Assembly (NCBI GenBank): GCA_016508695.1
Contig: VNKQ01000004.1
Span: forward strand, 868,001 to 932,000
Reading direction: 5' to 3'
Origin: Hyphodiscus hymeniophilus
Taxonomy: Eukaryota > Ascomycota > Leotiomycetes > Helotiales > Hyphodiscaceae
DNA: 64,000 nucleotides
Made by a program: the position numbers and the translations under genes. Position 1 is the stretch's first letter. Each line of letters opens with the position of its first letter. Under the pieces are notes generated by a model, which did no database searches, had not been told where the DNA came from, and saw nothing but the letters and a program-made list of their open reading frames with translations. This document shows positions 34,175 to 45,683 of the stretch, in pieces.

Positions 34175-35599
34175 TCACTCCTCGCTCTCACTGTCGCTCG
34201 TCTTTACTGTACTCTGCTTGCGCTTCTTGGGAACCACAATCGAGCGATCAACTAAGTGCTCAATCGGACAGATTGTGTTATTATACTCCTCCCAACTTCC
34301 TGTCATTGTGCATCGTCCACAGGTTCGGCCATGCTTCAAGAAGAGCTGGTGAAGCGAATATTTGAGATGGTCAGGGACACGAACCTCACAGTGACTGAAT
34401 GTCTTGTTCGCTGTTGCACTGGCTGGAACCCATCCAAGCATCTTGCAATGGCGCAAGACATGGGTATCAACAGCAAAGCTAGGTCGCTTCATGCAGAAGA
34501 GAATAACACAGGAAGCTGTCTTAACAGCAATACCGGGGAGCTTGATCAGTTCCTCCATAGCATCATCGGTCGTCATCTCAAAGATGTGATCCATTGAAAG
34601 CATGTTCTCGTTGGTCTTCATGATCTCCCTGTCCTTTGCCTCTTTTGTCTCATGCTTGGCACCTGTGATATCCGCTTCCTTGCCAGTCTCTCTCTCCTTG
34701 ACCAATGCATCACGGCGAACACGATTATCTTCTTGCACAAGCTCAAGGAGTTTCTTGATACTCTTTGACTTCTTTGGTGCCATACCGCCTGAACGAATCG
34801 CAGTCTCGACATCTTTGACATCCGCTGCTAATACAGCCTCCCAATTAATGCTTCCTTCCCCACGACCTGAAGTTCGAAGACCAAATGCTTTGATCAGACC
34901 TTGCAAGGCCAAGTTGGAGTTATTGGCACTTGTGTTCGAGCTGAGGTAAGTTCTGACAATCGCATCGAGCGCATCAGGAACTTCACCACAACCAGCAACA
35001 GCCAAAGAAGGGGGTGGAATGACGGCGGGTTGCCTGACTTCTCCATGAAGGTCGGAAAGTATCTGATTTACTTCTTCGCAAGCATCCGGAGTGGGCATAA
35101 CGTGATCTGGGAATGGTGACTTGCCAGGAGTCAAGCCATACTTGTGGGCTTTAGGCTTTCTCTCCTTCACGGCTTTGGCTGTTATCGTAGCAAGCTCGTT
35201 GGCCTTGTCAACCACCTGCTTAGAAGTATCAACAGCTTTTGTCTTCGATACAACTCGCTTCTTCCTGGCAGGCTCAACATCCTCCGACTCATCGTGCTTG
35301 ACCATCTGGGACGTATCAACAACCTTCTTGTTCCGCATAGCCAAGTTCTTCTTCGCAGACTTGACATCCTCGAAACCATCATCCTCCAAATTCATTGCAC
35401 CTCCCAGACCATGAGGCAGGACATCCCAATCTCCCTTGATCGGCTCGAATATTTTCTTAGTTTTAGTTGATGCCTGCTTCTTCGCTCTAGAGGCATTCGG
35501 TTCGGCCGGCTTATTATCAATAGAAGTAAAGGGGCCAGTAGAAGGGATTGATAGGCGAGTTCGCTCTAGCTCTCTCTTGGCGGCAGAGCGGGTAGACAT
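34175..35599 (-). CDS. HhH-GPD base-excision DNA glycosylase (endonuclease III-like)
   Basis: A single-exon 474-residue protein starting MSTRSAAKRELERTR. The first ~190 residues are Lys/Asp-rich and disordered, with nuclear-localisation-like clusters (EPARKKRVVSK). The catalytic domain follows. The helix-hairpin-helix LPGIAVKTA carries Lys360, aligned with the catalytic Lys of endonuclease III, and VDTH gives Asp378. This pair predicts a bifunctional glycosylase/AP-lyase. The domain is split by a ~60-residue charged insertion between its first helices (IVRTYLSSNTS) and the hairpin. The C-terminal Cys set (TCGRC, ICP) is incomplete for a classical 4Fe-4S cluster. It is distinct from Ntg and Ogg1; the lesion specificity is unknown. 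A SDSESEE acidic tail ends the protein. Confidence 0.88.
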   Translation of the reverse strand: MSTRSAAKRELERTRLSIPSTGPFTSIDNKPAEPNASRAKKQASTKTKKIFEPIKGDWDVLPHGLGGAMNLEDDGFEDVKSAKKNLAMRNKKVVDTSQMVKHDESEDVEPARKKRVVSKTKAVDTSKQVVDKANELATITAKAVKERKPKAHKYGLTPGKSPFPDHVMPTPDACEEVNQILSDLHGEVRQPAVIPPPSLAVAGCGEVPDALDAIVRTYLSSNTSANNSNLALQGLIKAFGLRTSGRGEGSINWEAVLAADVKDVETAIRSGGMAPKKSKSIKKLLELVQEDNRVRRDALVKERETGKEADITGAKHETKEAKDREIMKTNENMLSMDHIFEMTTDDAMEELIKLPGIAVKTASCVILFCMKRPSFAVDTHVLRHCKMLGWVPASATANKTFSHCEVRVPDHLKYSLHQLFLKHGRTCGRCTMTGSWEEYNNTICPIEHLVDRSIVVPKKRKQSTVKTSDSESEE

Positions 35600-36060
35600 G
35601 TTGAATGTAAGTGGTTGAAATGTATTTAGAGAGTACTTGTGTGGACGATGAGTACGTCGAATATGGATATACTTTTGTAAGTTGATCTGGATTTGCCGAG
35701 AACGGTATGTCGAAAGTGGGCACGTGAATGATAAGTGCGCTTAAGGTAGGTAGTCCTTTGTATATCAACGTAGAGGGTAGATATGATAAAGACAGATATG
35801 TCAGAGAGTAGATTGGAAACCGATGGATCTAGTATGGCTGGGTGTAAAGTTGGGAAGAAGAGGAGAAACTGGGGAAGGTATCGACAACTTGCATGAAGTG
35901 GACCCCGCCGGATGAATCGCAACTTTTGTTTAAAACCCTGATGGCCCAGACCTTCCCTAACGATTCACAGCTCTGTGCGCAGAAGCTACCGAAGGAGAAG
36001 GAGACCGTGAACACAATGTAGTTGGCAGTGTGTGGGAGATAGTATGCAGACCGTGCTATG

Positions 36061-36530
36061 CTGAAGGTAGGATGTTGAAGATAGGCGTTAAGGTAGATAT
36101 GCTTTGAAGATTGGATGTGGTGAAGATTTGGTACTGGTAGTAGGACGTTGAGGTTGGATATTGATGTTGAACGTCGGCTGTAGACGTAGAAGGTGGACGC
36201 TAGAATTTGTTAGTTTATGTTCAAAAGAAGGAGCAACCTAGGAAGATATACTTAATATTACCTGATCATACCCAGCCGGGATGCCTCACAGCTTAATCAG
36301 ATGAAGATGGACGTTGGAGCTGGATGCTGAAGATGGATGGTGAGGATAGATGTTGAAGATGGATGTTGAATATAGATGTTGGAGGTGGATATTGGAGGTG
36401 GACGTTGGAGGTGGACGTTGAATTAGATGTTGAAGTGTGGTAATTTGTGTTCAAGAGGAGGAGAAACTTGGGAAAATATATACAGAACTGTCCGAGGTTT
36501 ATCCGATCCGGATGATTCACAGCTTTCGTC
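36061..36530. repeat. Degenerate short-unit repeats (GATGTTGAAGAT-like) within a ~235-bp duplication
   Basis: Two tracts (about 36061-36200 and 36300-36435) are built from variants of a ~12-bp unit such as GATGTTGAAGAT and GGTGGACGTTGGA. Each tract is followed by a related block (36206-36250 and 36441-36480) with TTCAAAAGAAGGAG/TTCAAGAGGAGGAG. A more diverged copy of that block is at 35850-35880. So the short repeats sit inside a longer duplicated unit. Confidence 0.7.
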
Positions 36531-36775
36531 CGATGATTCCCACGAGCTCGGCTAGTCAAGCGACCCGAAGATAGGTACTAGACGAGTGATTCACAGCTTT
36601 CGTCTGATAAATCCCATGGACTCGGCCCGGACAATAGCCAAGCGTCTCGAAGATACCTAGCGGGTTGATTTACAGCGTTTGTCTGATAAATCCTATGAAC
36701 TTGGTCTGGGTATAGCCAAGCGTCTCCTGGATACCGAACCCGGGAATTCACGAGTTTCGTGTGAAAGAGGTCAAA
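36514..36775. repeat. Imperfect tandem repeat, period about 77 bp, 3.5 copies
   Basis: Copies start near 36514, 36588, 36667 and 36744. Each opens with GATTCACAGCTTTCGT (or a close variant) and contains a TGATAAATCCCAT-like segment and AGCCAAGCGTCTC. Periods of 74, 79 and 77 are not multiples of three, which argues against coding, though one minus-strand frame shows the repeat as a ~26-residue unit. Confidence 0.75.
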
Positions 36776-38329
36776 TATGGGTTTGCTAGACGGCCGAGCG
36801 ACACAGGATTTGTTTTCGCTATCGCTGTCGACAGGGCAGCAAATGGATGATTCAATCTGATAGCTGGACAGGGACTGTACAGTATTGGGAAACAAAGATG
36901 GCGGTGATGTTGTAGGCTGCAGAAGATTTTAGACAAGGCTTTTTGTTGTTGAACCTTTGCTTAATTTAACACTTTTTGTTTTATCCCAACTTCTCTTGAC
37001 CGAGCTGCTGGAGAAACAGGTAATAGTCAGCAGACTTTGTACAAGCCTTTATAATAGAATGTCAGTGATTACTCAATGTTTGTGGCTTTGAAGTCATTGG
37101 AAAGGTACCTTAATCAGGCACGAGGCTGAGATGTCGTCGGATTAGCGCGACGCTAGGAAATGCACCAACAGCTCCGTTGCTGAATTCGAAATGCTTCAAG
37201 GGGAGCAGTCAAGAAATATGAGAGGAACAGTTGATGCCAATCGATAACTTGACTTGATCGTGATGTTCAATAGATAATCGACCGGAAGTCAATCGCTCAG
37301 CGTGTGTTCCTGGATTGCGGTTGTGGAGTTGAAGGAAGCTCGGAGGCGAGGCTGATGACGGGATGTTGGAATCTCTCGCTTAATTTAGCGCCCCTATGAG
37401 TGACGCTGGGGGCCTGAGGCAGCTAGAGCTTGGGATTGAAAAGAGAAGGATGAGGGCAGAGGATTGCGTAGAGCTGCTTTAGAGTCGGTGAGAGCTCTCC
37501 GCGTACCAAACAGTGAAACTCCCAACCTGACTATGGGCTTAGGTAAAATGAAAGGAAGAAGGTCGAGGATTGACCTCAGTGGAGCGAGACAGACGTCGTT
37601 TGATTGAAGGGGTAAAATCCATGGGTCCGAAAATTTTATCACCGTCGAGATATGATGGAGGTTCTCATGAAGAGTAGGAAACGTTTGGCTGTGGTGGGAA
37701 CAGCACCTTCAAGGCTGGGTGAAGGGATAAATAGCTGAAGTTAAGAGATGTATCGTTTTAATAAAAAGGGAAAGACGACGACCACAGGATTTGGACCAGA
37801 CGAAACCGACGGACTGCGAATAAGGTACTTTCAAGGCCTTTTGCAAAAAGTGGTGAAAGTCCTCGAAAGTGCCCCAGCGCTTCAAACCGAAGATATTGAA
37901 TGACACCCCTCTGCCCCACCCTGTGGACATGTAGATGTGAAGACCACACCCCGTTCGTGATGAGCCCTGTAACTTTGCCAACCAGAGCAAAAATGGTTGT
38001 GATCATGTAATTCTCGAATCGAAAGACCTCTCGACATATCGAGAGTAGACGATGTCGAGAAGCACTCAGCCAATTGAACATTATGACCTTGACACCGTTG
38101 TGCGGTATTTGGAAATCTTGGATTCAATGATCTTCTTGATAACTTATTAAAAGAATTGAATATGAATTCCAATGTACGCATAGGAGGCGGCAAAAGTATC
38201 TCAGAGATTGTCGTCGCTACTGACTCTTTTTGCCAGATAATCTCAAAATGACTCAACCCTAATGAGAAATTATAGCTTGAATCTTTTGCTGAGAATCGCG
38301 GTACTGACGGACATTGGTTGTAATGCAGG

Positions 38330-39867
38330 CTACAACAATTTCGATTTGAAGCCTCCTTCCGACTCGAAAAGCTTACCAATTGCTTTCCCTGCATGGAGAA
38401 CGTGGAGGTCAGTATATCGAGCTCCGACCACTGTCAGTCCAATTGGCATGCCGTTGTCTCCGGCAAAGCCAGGAACATTCAAGCATGGTACTTGGAGAAT
38501 TGTCCACATGGAGCAGAAAACCTGTCATCATTATCAACGAGAGGCCTGAAGGAAGCAAAACGTAGGACCTACAGCATCGCCTGTATTCGCAATTCCTACC
38601 GGCGCCTCATCGGCAGCACTAGGCGTAATGATCGCGTCATACTTGCTGGCGAGTTCATCGAATACTGGTCTAAGACGAGCGCAGCCATCATAGCTTTCGA
38701 GTTGGGCTTTTCTGCTCAACTTTGTCGCATTCTCCACATGACTCACAATACTCTTGTTCATTTTCTCCTTTCCAAATAAGTAATCTTCATATTTTCATCA
38801 GCATGACTACGAACAACCGGATTGAATAAATAGTACTTACGGCCTAAGAACGAACTTCTTCCCTCACCAGCAAGCACATTGGCATGCCAGTCCTTGATCT
38901 TCAAGAAATCTTCTGGGAGTTCAATCTGCTCAACTATAGCACCGGATTTCTTTAGGATTTCCTGGGCTTTCTCAAAAGCCTTTTGCGTTCCTGGTCCCGC
39001 TTTCTCCCAAGCTGGTGACTTGCAGAACGCAACCTTTGCTCCCTTGATCGAGAATGGAGCTGACGGAATTGGCGCATCATCTGCAAGCTGAAAAACTTTG
39101 GAGAGCAGTTCAAAATCTTCTACAGAACGTGCATAAAGACCTAACGTATCACAAGTCATCGAGTACTGCGCTAATCCCTCACGTGAGATCGCCCCCCATG
39201 TTGGCTAAGAAAGATCAGTGACTGCTTCTCCAATAGAAAGATTCCATATAATGAGGTACCTTTAAAGCGTAACACCCATTAAATGATCCCGGACGAATCG
39301 TACTCCCTCCGGTCTGGGTTCCAAGACTGATCGGTACCTGAAAATCCCCCACAGCAGCGCCCGATCCAGAAGATGATCCTCCTGGGGTGCGAGTTGCATC
39401 ATGTGGATTCGTAGACGGTCCACCATCAGTTACAGCCGCGAATTCGGTCGTGGTCGTTTTTCCAAAAATGAGGGCACCAGCAGCCCGAAGCGTGATGATA
39501 GGTGCAGCGTCAACCAAGGGCGAAGGCTCATCTGCATAGATGCCAGAATTATGGCGAGTTGGCATATCTATAGTCGTCAGTCACGTAAATTCTTTATGAT
39601 GGGAAAGGGCCTACCTTTAGTCAAAATAACATCTTTAACTCCAATAGCGACGCCATGAAGCGGACCTCTTTTCTCAGGTGCTATTTCGTCCAACTTTTTC
39701 GCTTGAGCAAGCACGAACTCAGGATCGAGATACGCCCAGGCTTTGACGACTTCGTCACGGTCCTTGATACGAGCTAAAAGTGACTTGGCGTAATCTTGAA
39801 CTGTAAGTTCGCCTTTCTGCATCAGCGAAAGAGCCTCGCTTGCCGTCAAACGGTATGGTTCTGTCAT
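38330..39867 (-). CDS. Amidase (amidase signature family)
   Basis: A 442-residue hydrolase of C-N amide bonds. Five exons (39615-39867, 39260-39567, 38841-39204, 38573-38784, 38330-38521) fit together with four GT-AG introns of 47-56 nt and perfect frame. The catalytic triad of the amidase signature is visible: Lys78 in IGVKDV, the cis-Ser in GGSSSGSGAAV (about 149-151) and the nucleophile Ser173 in GTQTGGSTIRP. The C-terminus carries the family's MWTILQVPCLNVPGF and GMPIGLTVVG. The start is MTEPYRLTASEALSL. Its substrate cannot be told; fungal members include acetamidases and aryl-acylamidases. No signal peptide is present, so it is probably cytosolic. An upstream activator gene is not seen nearby. 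Confidence 0.93.
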
Positions 39868-40972
39868 TTTGAGGCTGAATTGAGAGGAAGGATGACCTAA
39901 AGTGAATATATTGAAATGATGGTCTGAGTACGTTCGTGAGAAGGTGATAACAAAGACGAGCTGTAATTACCAGAACTATATGGTGAAAGGTTCAGAAGAA
40001 GCGAAGATGATCGAGGATAGCTACAAGTTCATGAAGACATGTCGTTGTCATTAGTGGGGTTGATAACCCCATCGGAACTGCGACATGGAGATCCTCATCG
40101 GAGGCGCTCCCTTGATAAAACCGGGCGATAAGACAGGAGGGAAACGGGAAAGCGCGGCAAAAATCCCTCTCTCGTACAAAAGTGATTTGCTCGCGAGTCC
40201 CTTGTTGCTTGTGTATGCTCGTCCGGGTGGAATTGTTGATGATACAAACGTTGCCAAGGAATGTCCGTCCACCAGGTCGGGCAAATCATGTGATAGGATA
40301 CCGTGCCGGGAACCGAGTTCTTCGTTGGTGTCATTAGCTTTGCTCGAGTACTTATTGAAAGTTGAGTTGTAATTGAGAGATTCCTCTTGTCATGCACTAC
40401 CGAGGTTGAAGGGGAGGTGTTGTCTACTTCTAGAGTAGACCAAGCTGGTGAGAGGCCAGTTTATGTGAGAGTTTCACGATCTGGTACTTCTTCAACAGAA
40501 TATGATTCTGAGTTTGAGAGAGAGGGGGAAGATTTCTTTGCGGTGAGAATGGACGAGAGTCTTCCAACTGCATCTGAATTGCCAGAAGTGAAGGCTTTCT
40601 ACGCTCTGCTTTATCCTCAACTACTGCGCGGTGATTTTGTCACAGCCAAGCAGCTTGCCTGCAGCTGATTAGTACAGATTATCCCATAGCACTAGGCCTC
40701 AATTTGTACTTCGTCCCGTGCACTAGGCTCTTACTTTCACAATCGAAGGTGATTGCCCCAAATCCATGTTGCTTCAAACTGGGAAAGACAAATTATGTTC
40801 TTGGGTTGTCTCAGTCCCAGCGTAGTTATTCAAGAAGTAGCACATAGTCTCTGGACAGGGCAACCAATATCCCCAAAGCAAAAGCATTGGAAGAAAGACG
40901 AGTGTAACGAGCAATGAATGCACAAGCTGGAATAGTTTCAAACCTCCCATAACACACATCTTCAGCACGCGC
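39868..40972. other. Intergenic, 1.1 kb, with one orphan open frame
   Basis: Promoter of the amidase and 3' flank of the RID-like gene. A plus-strand open frame 40366-40668 (about 100 codons, GEDFFAVRMDESLP, ELPEVKAFYALLYPQLL) looks protein-like but has no ATG at its beginning, and no partner exon was found. It could be a relic. Confidence 0.35.
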
Positions 40973-43900
40973 TCAATCAATGACCACAGTCTCCCTCTCC
41001 TTCACAACCCCATCGAATTCATCCATTTGCACCTTGATACTCTCAAACAGTATTTTCGCCACACATGGAGGAACCGCATTACCAATCTGCTTTTTGATCG
41101 AAAAGCCCGCGAAGACATGATTCGGTGGAAAGCCCTGCAATGTTGCGTATTCTCGGATTGTGAAGTCGCGGCTTCCGGTGGGATGGTAGTTCTGTCCGCC
41201 ACTAGTAGTCATGGCGCGTGGAAGAATGGTATCTCCATTCCAAGGTGCTTGGTATTTGTTGCCAGGGAATACGACGGCGTTTAAATCGTGGTTTAAAGCG
41301 TCTTTGGGGACTCGCGAGAGTGTCTGGTTGACCGTTGAAAAAGGGAGAATATTGGGGTCCGAGGAAGAATCGGAATGTGTTGGTGAGGGCATGACGGGAA
41401 GAAACTCGCCAGGGCTTTGGTAGATTTAGAAAAAGAGCTAGAATGTGACAGACAACTTACCACGCCGCGATAATGATCAAGCGGTGACGGCGCTGTGGCA
41501 AACCCTGAGATCAAATGAGTTTCTATAAAGACACTAGGCGGAACTCGGACGTACCCATTGAGCCAGATTCACCACAGACCATCGAAGAGAGAAACCAAGA
41601 GCTGTGAACATCTGAATGAGCGAGTTGAAGTACTTTCTAAACCGAGCAGCAACGATTCCGAACGTTTGCTCTAGAGTTACAACTCGTGGTTTGGCCACCC
41701 TGATGATATCGCCGACAGCAAAGAGACTGGCAACATTGACCTCGTCATTCGGACAGTCCACCGTATGAGCTGGAGAAAAATATTGGCAAGGGGGCGAAAG
41801 ATGAAGAATGTCTACTTTGACATCAATGGGCTTCGTGTTGTTCGATCCTCGGACTGTGCGGACAAAGTCGTCAGACCACAGCTTGAAACATTTAGCTTGA
41901 GGAAAGTTGGCTTGCCAGGTTGAGCATGCGTGGTCCCATTGATCGAAGCCCCACTGGACTCGTAAACCAGCCATTACTGCGCCTCGAGTGGCACCTCCGC
42001 CTCCGCAAAAAGCATCGCCATAGGTTAACATCTGTCCAGGTACTCGAGTAACGGAGACTTTCGCGGAGAGTGGATCGCATGGGATGTGCCCTGCGGGAGG
42101 CGGAGTCGCAAGATCGGATGAACAGAGGTCGATTTCGGGTGAGAGATTATGTCGCAAGAGAGGGTATTCGGTCATCCGTTTCGGAATGGAGAGAGCATCG
42201 CTTGACTGGCATGATGAAGATACATCTGGTAAATCTACCGGATATTCGTCGCGCCAATCATCTGGAAGCCCATCCACCGACAGTTGATTCAAGTCTTGTC
42301 TGGTGAGCTCCAGTTCATGCAAGCTGCATCTTCGTGATTTCTTGCTATTTGTTCCGGACGCTGGTCGAAGAGCAGCGTTCTCGAATGGATCGGCTCGTCT
42401 CTTGCGCAAAGTTGACGGCAAGCCGAGATAATTGGATCCAGCCTTCCGCTTCCTAGAATTTGCCCCCACCAATGATGCGTGAGGCGAATCAATTATAGCA
42501 CAGTCTGATTCCATTTCTGGAGTAATTCTTGTGAAGCTTACAACACTTTCACTTGATATTCCATCGGCGGCTTTTGAGTCAGCCTCAAGTCTAGGTATGT
42601 AGGCTCCGCCGGGGATCGTTTCCCCACGCCACCCGAAACGCCGTGCTTCGTCGGCCGCGCCAGCTCCTTTCGAGCACTCATCTTCTCGCAGAAACTCTAA
42701 GGCTCGTTCCTTGTGATTATTGTTCCACCTCTCTTCTGCAGACCCAAATGTGCAGCTGTATTTCCAACGTGCTGTAAGACCCCCCTCCATGGCAGCATCT
42801 TGTGGATTCCAAAAAGCTTCTAAAGAAAGATGTCTGCCGAGAGGAAATATCTGGTTGGTCTTTCGGACAATTCGCAACCGTTTTACTTCGTACACCGAAA
42901 CATCGATCGCGCTTTGCTGGTGTACCGGGCGGGAATCGTCGAGATCGACTTCAAAAAAGAAACAGACTTCGTTCAATTTTCTCTCGAGCAAGCCGTTCAT
43001 AGAGCTGCATCGCTGAAGCCTGTGTCCTCGTAACGTAACGTCGGAAGTTGACAGCGGGTCGTTGTTGATGATATCCGTAATCATAAGAAAATCGCCGTCA
43101 AGTAGCTCCACAGTTTTGGATGGTCTCAATCCCATGTTCTTGTACTGATAAGATTCCAACCCAACGCAGGGCGCAGTAATTGGGAGATTTCGATTCGGCA
43201 ACGCATTCTTGGATGACTTTTGACCAACCTGCGAAGGTTCTCGTTCCACTACTCGTAGAATCTGGAGGTCTTTCTCATCTTTCCATAGCTCATCATGATC
43301 CTCGAGTTCTTCCAGGTCAATGAGGGTGCCGGGTCCCATAGTGTTTTCCAAGCCGAGTGAGTTGAGATCACCACTTCCACAACGTTGGCTTTCAGAAATA
43401 CCATCCGAGATCCGATGAACAGTATCACTGGTGTCTGTGGATTGAGTGTACGAGTCAAGTGCAGAATTGCTGATAGACTGGCCATATGAATTTTCTGAAG
43501 CCAGTGGTATCACAGATGAATCAGGTGAAAGTAATGATCGTGATGGTGTTCTGCTGTGTATTTCAAAGCTATTCCATGGTAGCCAGATGCTTTCCGGCGC
43601 ATGGGCTACACCTGAGACTGGGAGAGTTGGCAAGAAGGTGGGGCATATAGTCGAATCAGTTGCCGACCTGTAGGTCGCTGTGGTCTCCATTTTTTGGTGT
43701 CCATTGGTTGAATCCATATTGCAAGATGATCTCGGAGATGGAGCGCTGTTCGGTGACGTTTGAGTCGGACCTGGACAACCTATTTGTAGTAATGAGTACT
43801 GTTCTATCAACGTCAGAAGTTGACGGGATCTCGTTAGATCGCGAGAATTCCAAGGATCCCCAAAGCAGCGATTTCATCGTCCAACGCGCAATGAGAAGGG

Positions 43901-44076
43901 GATAGCCACGGAGTGCCGTATCACCACTGATGACTGAAACGATGGCTGCAGAGGAAGGCTATAGATCCGGACTCACTATATTCTAAAATCTCCGTTTCAT
44001 CTTCGCTACTATCATCAATTGTAATAACCTCGTCTTTGTCGAGGATGACAATTGGCTGGCGCGGTAGAGATGACAT
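40973..44076 (-). CDS. rid: RID-like DNA (cytosine-5) methyltransferase
   Basis: A 933-residue C5-cytosine methyltransferase of the RID/Masc1 subclass; RID is required for repeat-induced point mutation in Neurospora and Masc1 for premeiotic methylation in Ascobolus. Exons 43977-44076, 41555-43770, 41461-41504 and 40973-41414; introns 206, 50 and 46 nt. The N-terminus (MSSLPRQPIVILDKDEV) is acidic and disordered. A BAH-like region follows (GDFLMITDIIN, LRGHRLQRCSSMNG, NEVCFFFEVDLDDSRP). Catalytic motifs are I (YGDAFCGGGGATRG, ~617-630), IV with the nucleophile Cys695 in SPPCQYFSPAHT, VI as EQTFG (residue ~734), where most methylases have ENV, VIII QRRHRLIII, IX and X (IKKQIGNAVPP). The SPPCQ(Y/F)FSPAHT and EQT variants are RID hallmarks. 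All motifs are intact. Confidence 0.93.
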
Positions 44077-45683
44077 TGTTTTGGAAGGAGCCAATTGACA
44101 ACCCAGAACGCAGCGCTGTACTTCTAAGACTAAATATCTTAGAAAAGTTGGATCTAGGTCTGTGCCTGAGTAAAATTGATGAAACTCATTGGGCGATTAT
44201 CAAAATACTGAGGAATCTGGGGCAATACTTCCAATATACTAAGAGATGGCTTTGTGCGGAGTTCTTGCTACGATACGAGCGCTCAGGACAAAAAGATCCA
44301 GCGTTCGACGATACACTGCACTTGTAGTGATTCTGTAAGATTGTAGAAGACTATTTTTACGTGAAGAACAAAGCCTTATACCAAGTTGAGCCATAATGAG
44401 CGACCTTGTGGTGTCATGTGGATGCCTGCAGGAATTCTCAGCGGACATAGAAGAAGCCAATGGCGAAAATCGCAGTCTACCTTTGTGACGATGGATGAGT
44501 AGTATCAACTAGAGTGAATTGCCAAGCAATGCGTTTTTCCAACACCAGGCTTGAAAGAGTGTGCAAATTATACGCTTTCATGCAGTAGAGATGGTGCATA
44601 TATGTTGCAGTGACTTCGAGACAAGAACTTTCTTTACGCCTGCTGCTGGAACGATGTATGATGGGCAAAATGGGCTGCTGTTGAGCACTTGCTCTCAATG
44701 CATGTGGTTTGGTTTATACTGCATCATGCAGGAGGCTTCCTTTACCTGTCCAGGCTGTTCCGGACTTCTGCTCATCATCGACTCGTCGGGAGGGCACCAA
44801 TGTGTCGTATACTGAGATGGAACAGGAACAGCAATTTGAGATTGAGTCGAGGAGGACTAAGACTGTATCACACTCTGAGATACAGTGGTTCATGGTTGAT
44901 CGGCTTTGTGGTGTTCACGAGGAGAACGCATGAAGGGGGTCGAGCTATCAGAATTCGGTCTAGTGCAGCGCGAACATATAAAAGCCAATCAAAGCGTGGC
45001 CAGAGTCATGCAGGCACTCTGCCAGTTTAGTGCAAGTTCTTGCATACCTATCGAGATACTGTGAATCGAGTGATATCAATAACGATTTCCGAAAAAATAA
45101 TTAAATAATTAATACTGGAATAGCAAAGTAGTAACTCGTACAATGAAATCAACGTTACTTACTGAAGAATTCACTCGGCCGTTGTGGCTGCTTTCACTCC
45201 GCAATGCGGAAGGGTAAGTTAGCCGAGTAGAGAAATTTTTGGATCCAAACCAGACCAGACCGTGAAGTGGGATTTCCTTCCCGAAACTACAATGTATACC
45301 ACCGTCTCATCTCCGCGCAGCCCTCTGCACCATCTCAATACTCGAACAGAGGTTGAGTCGTCTTTGACACAGCATCCGCCGTTTCATTGAGATCACGTTG
45401 GTTCCCTTGGCTGGCAGTACCATCCAACATTCTCCTCATTATACCCCCCACCAAACAAATTGCCTTACCATCTGGATTGCTTTTGGTAAGAGATTCCTCT
45501 CGCAATCCCTCTATGGTCATGATGAACAAACCTTTGATGTTAGACTGCTAAGCAAATGCTGCGGATACCAATTTTACTGAACCAACTTCTGTCTGAAATA
45601 TGTTATGTCAAATTATTTGAACTCGGTCTAACAATACCTCGATAGACTCCTAGAGCCAACGCATCCTCCGAAGATCCTTCAAT
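44077..45683. other. Divergent gene-free interval, rid and ade4 promoters
   Basis: 1.6 kb between divergent starts. Small open frames only; an A/T-rich patch occurs near 45095-45120. No gene recognised. Confidence 0.5.

Larger units (their letters stand above)
35600..38329. other. Gene-free interval of 2.7 kb containing nested degenerate repeats
   Basis: No gene recognised. The left half (about 35.8-36.8 kb) holds the repeat families listed separately. The right half (36.9-38.3 kb) shows no repeats and only short frames on either strand. Confidence 0.5.

Noticed and set aside
36578..36895. 105-codon minus-strand frame showing a 26-residue repeat
   Set aside because: It simply reflects the ~77-bp DNA repeat; periods of 74 and 79 do not preserve a frame.
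44052..44327. 91-codon plus-strand frame opposite the rid start
   Set aside because: It overlaps the rid first exon antisense and shows no family features.
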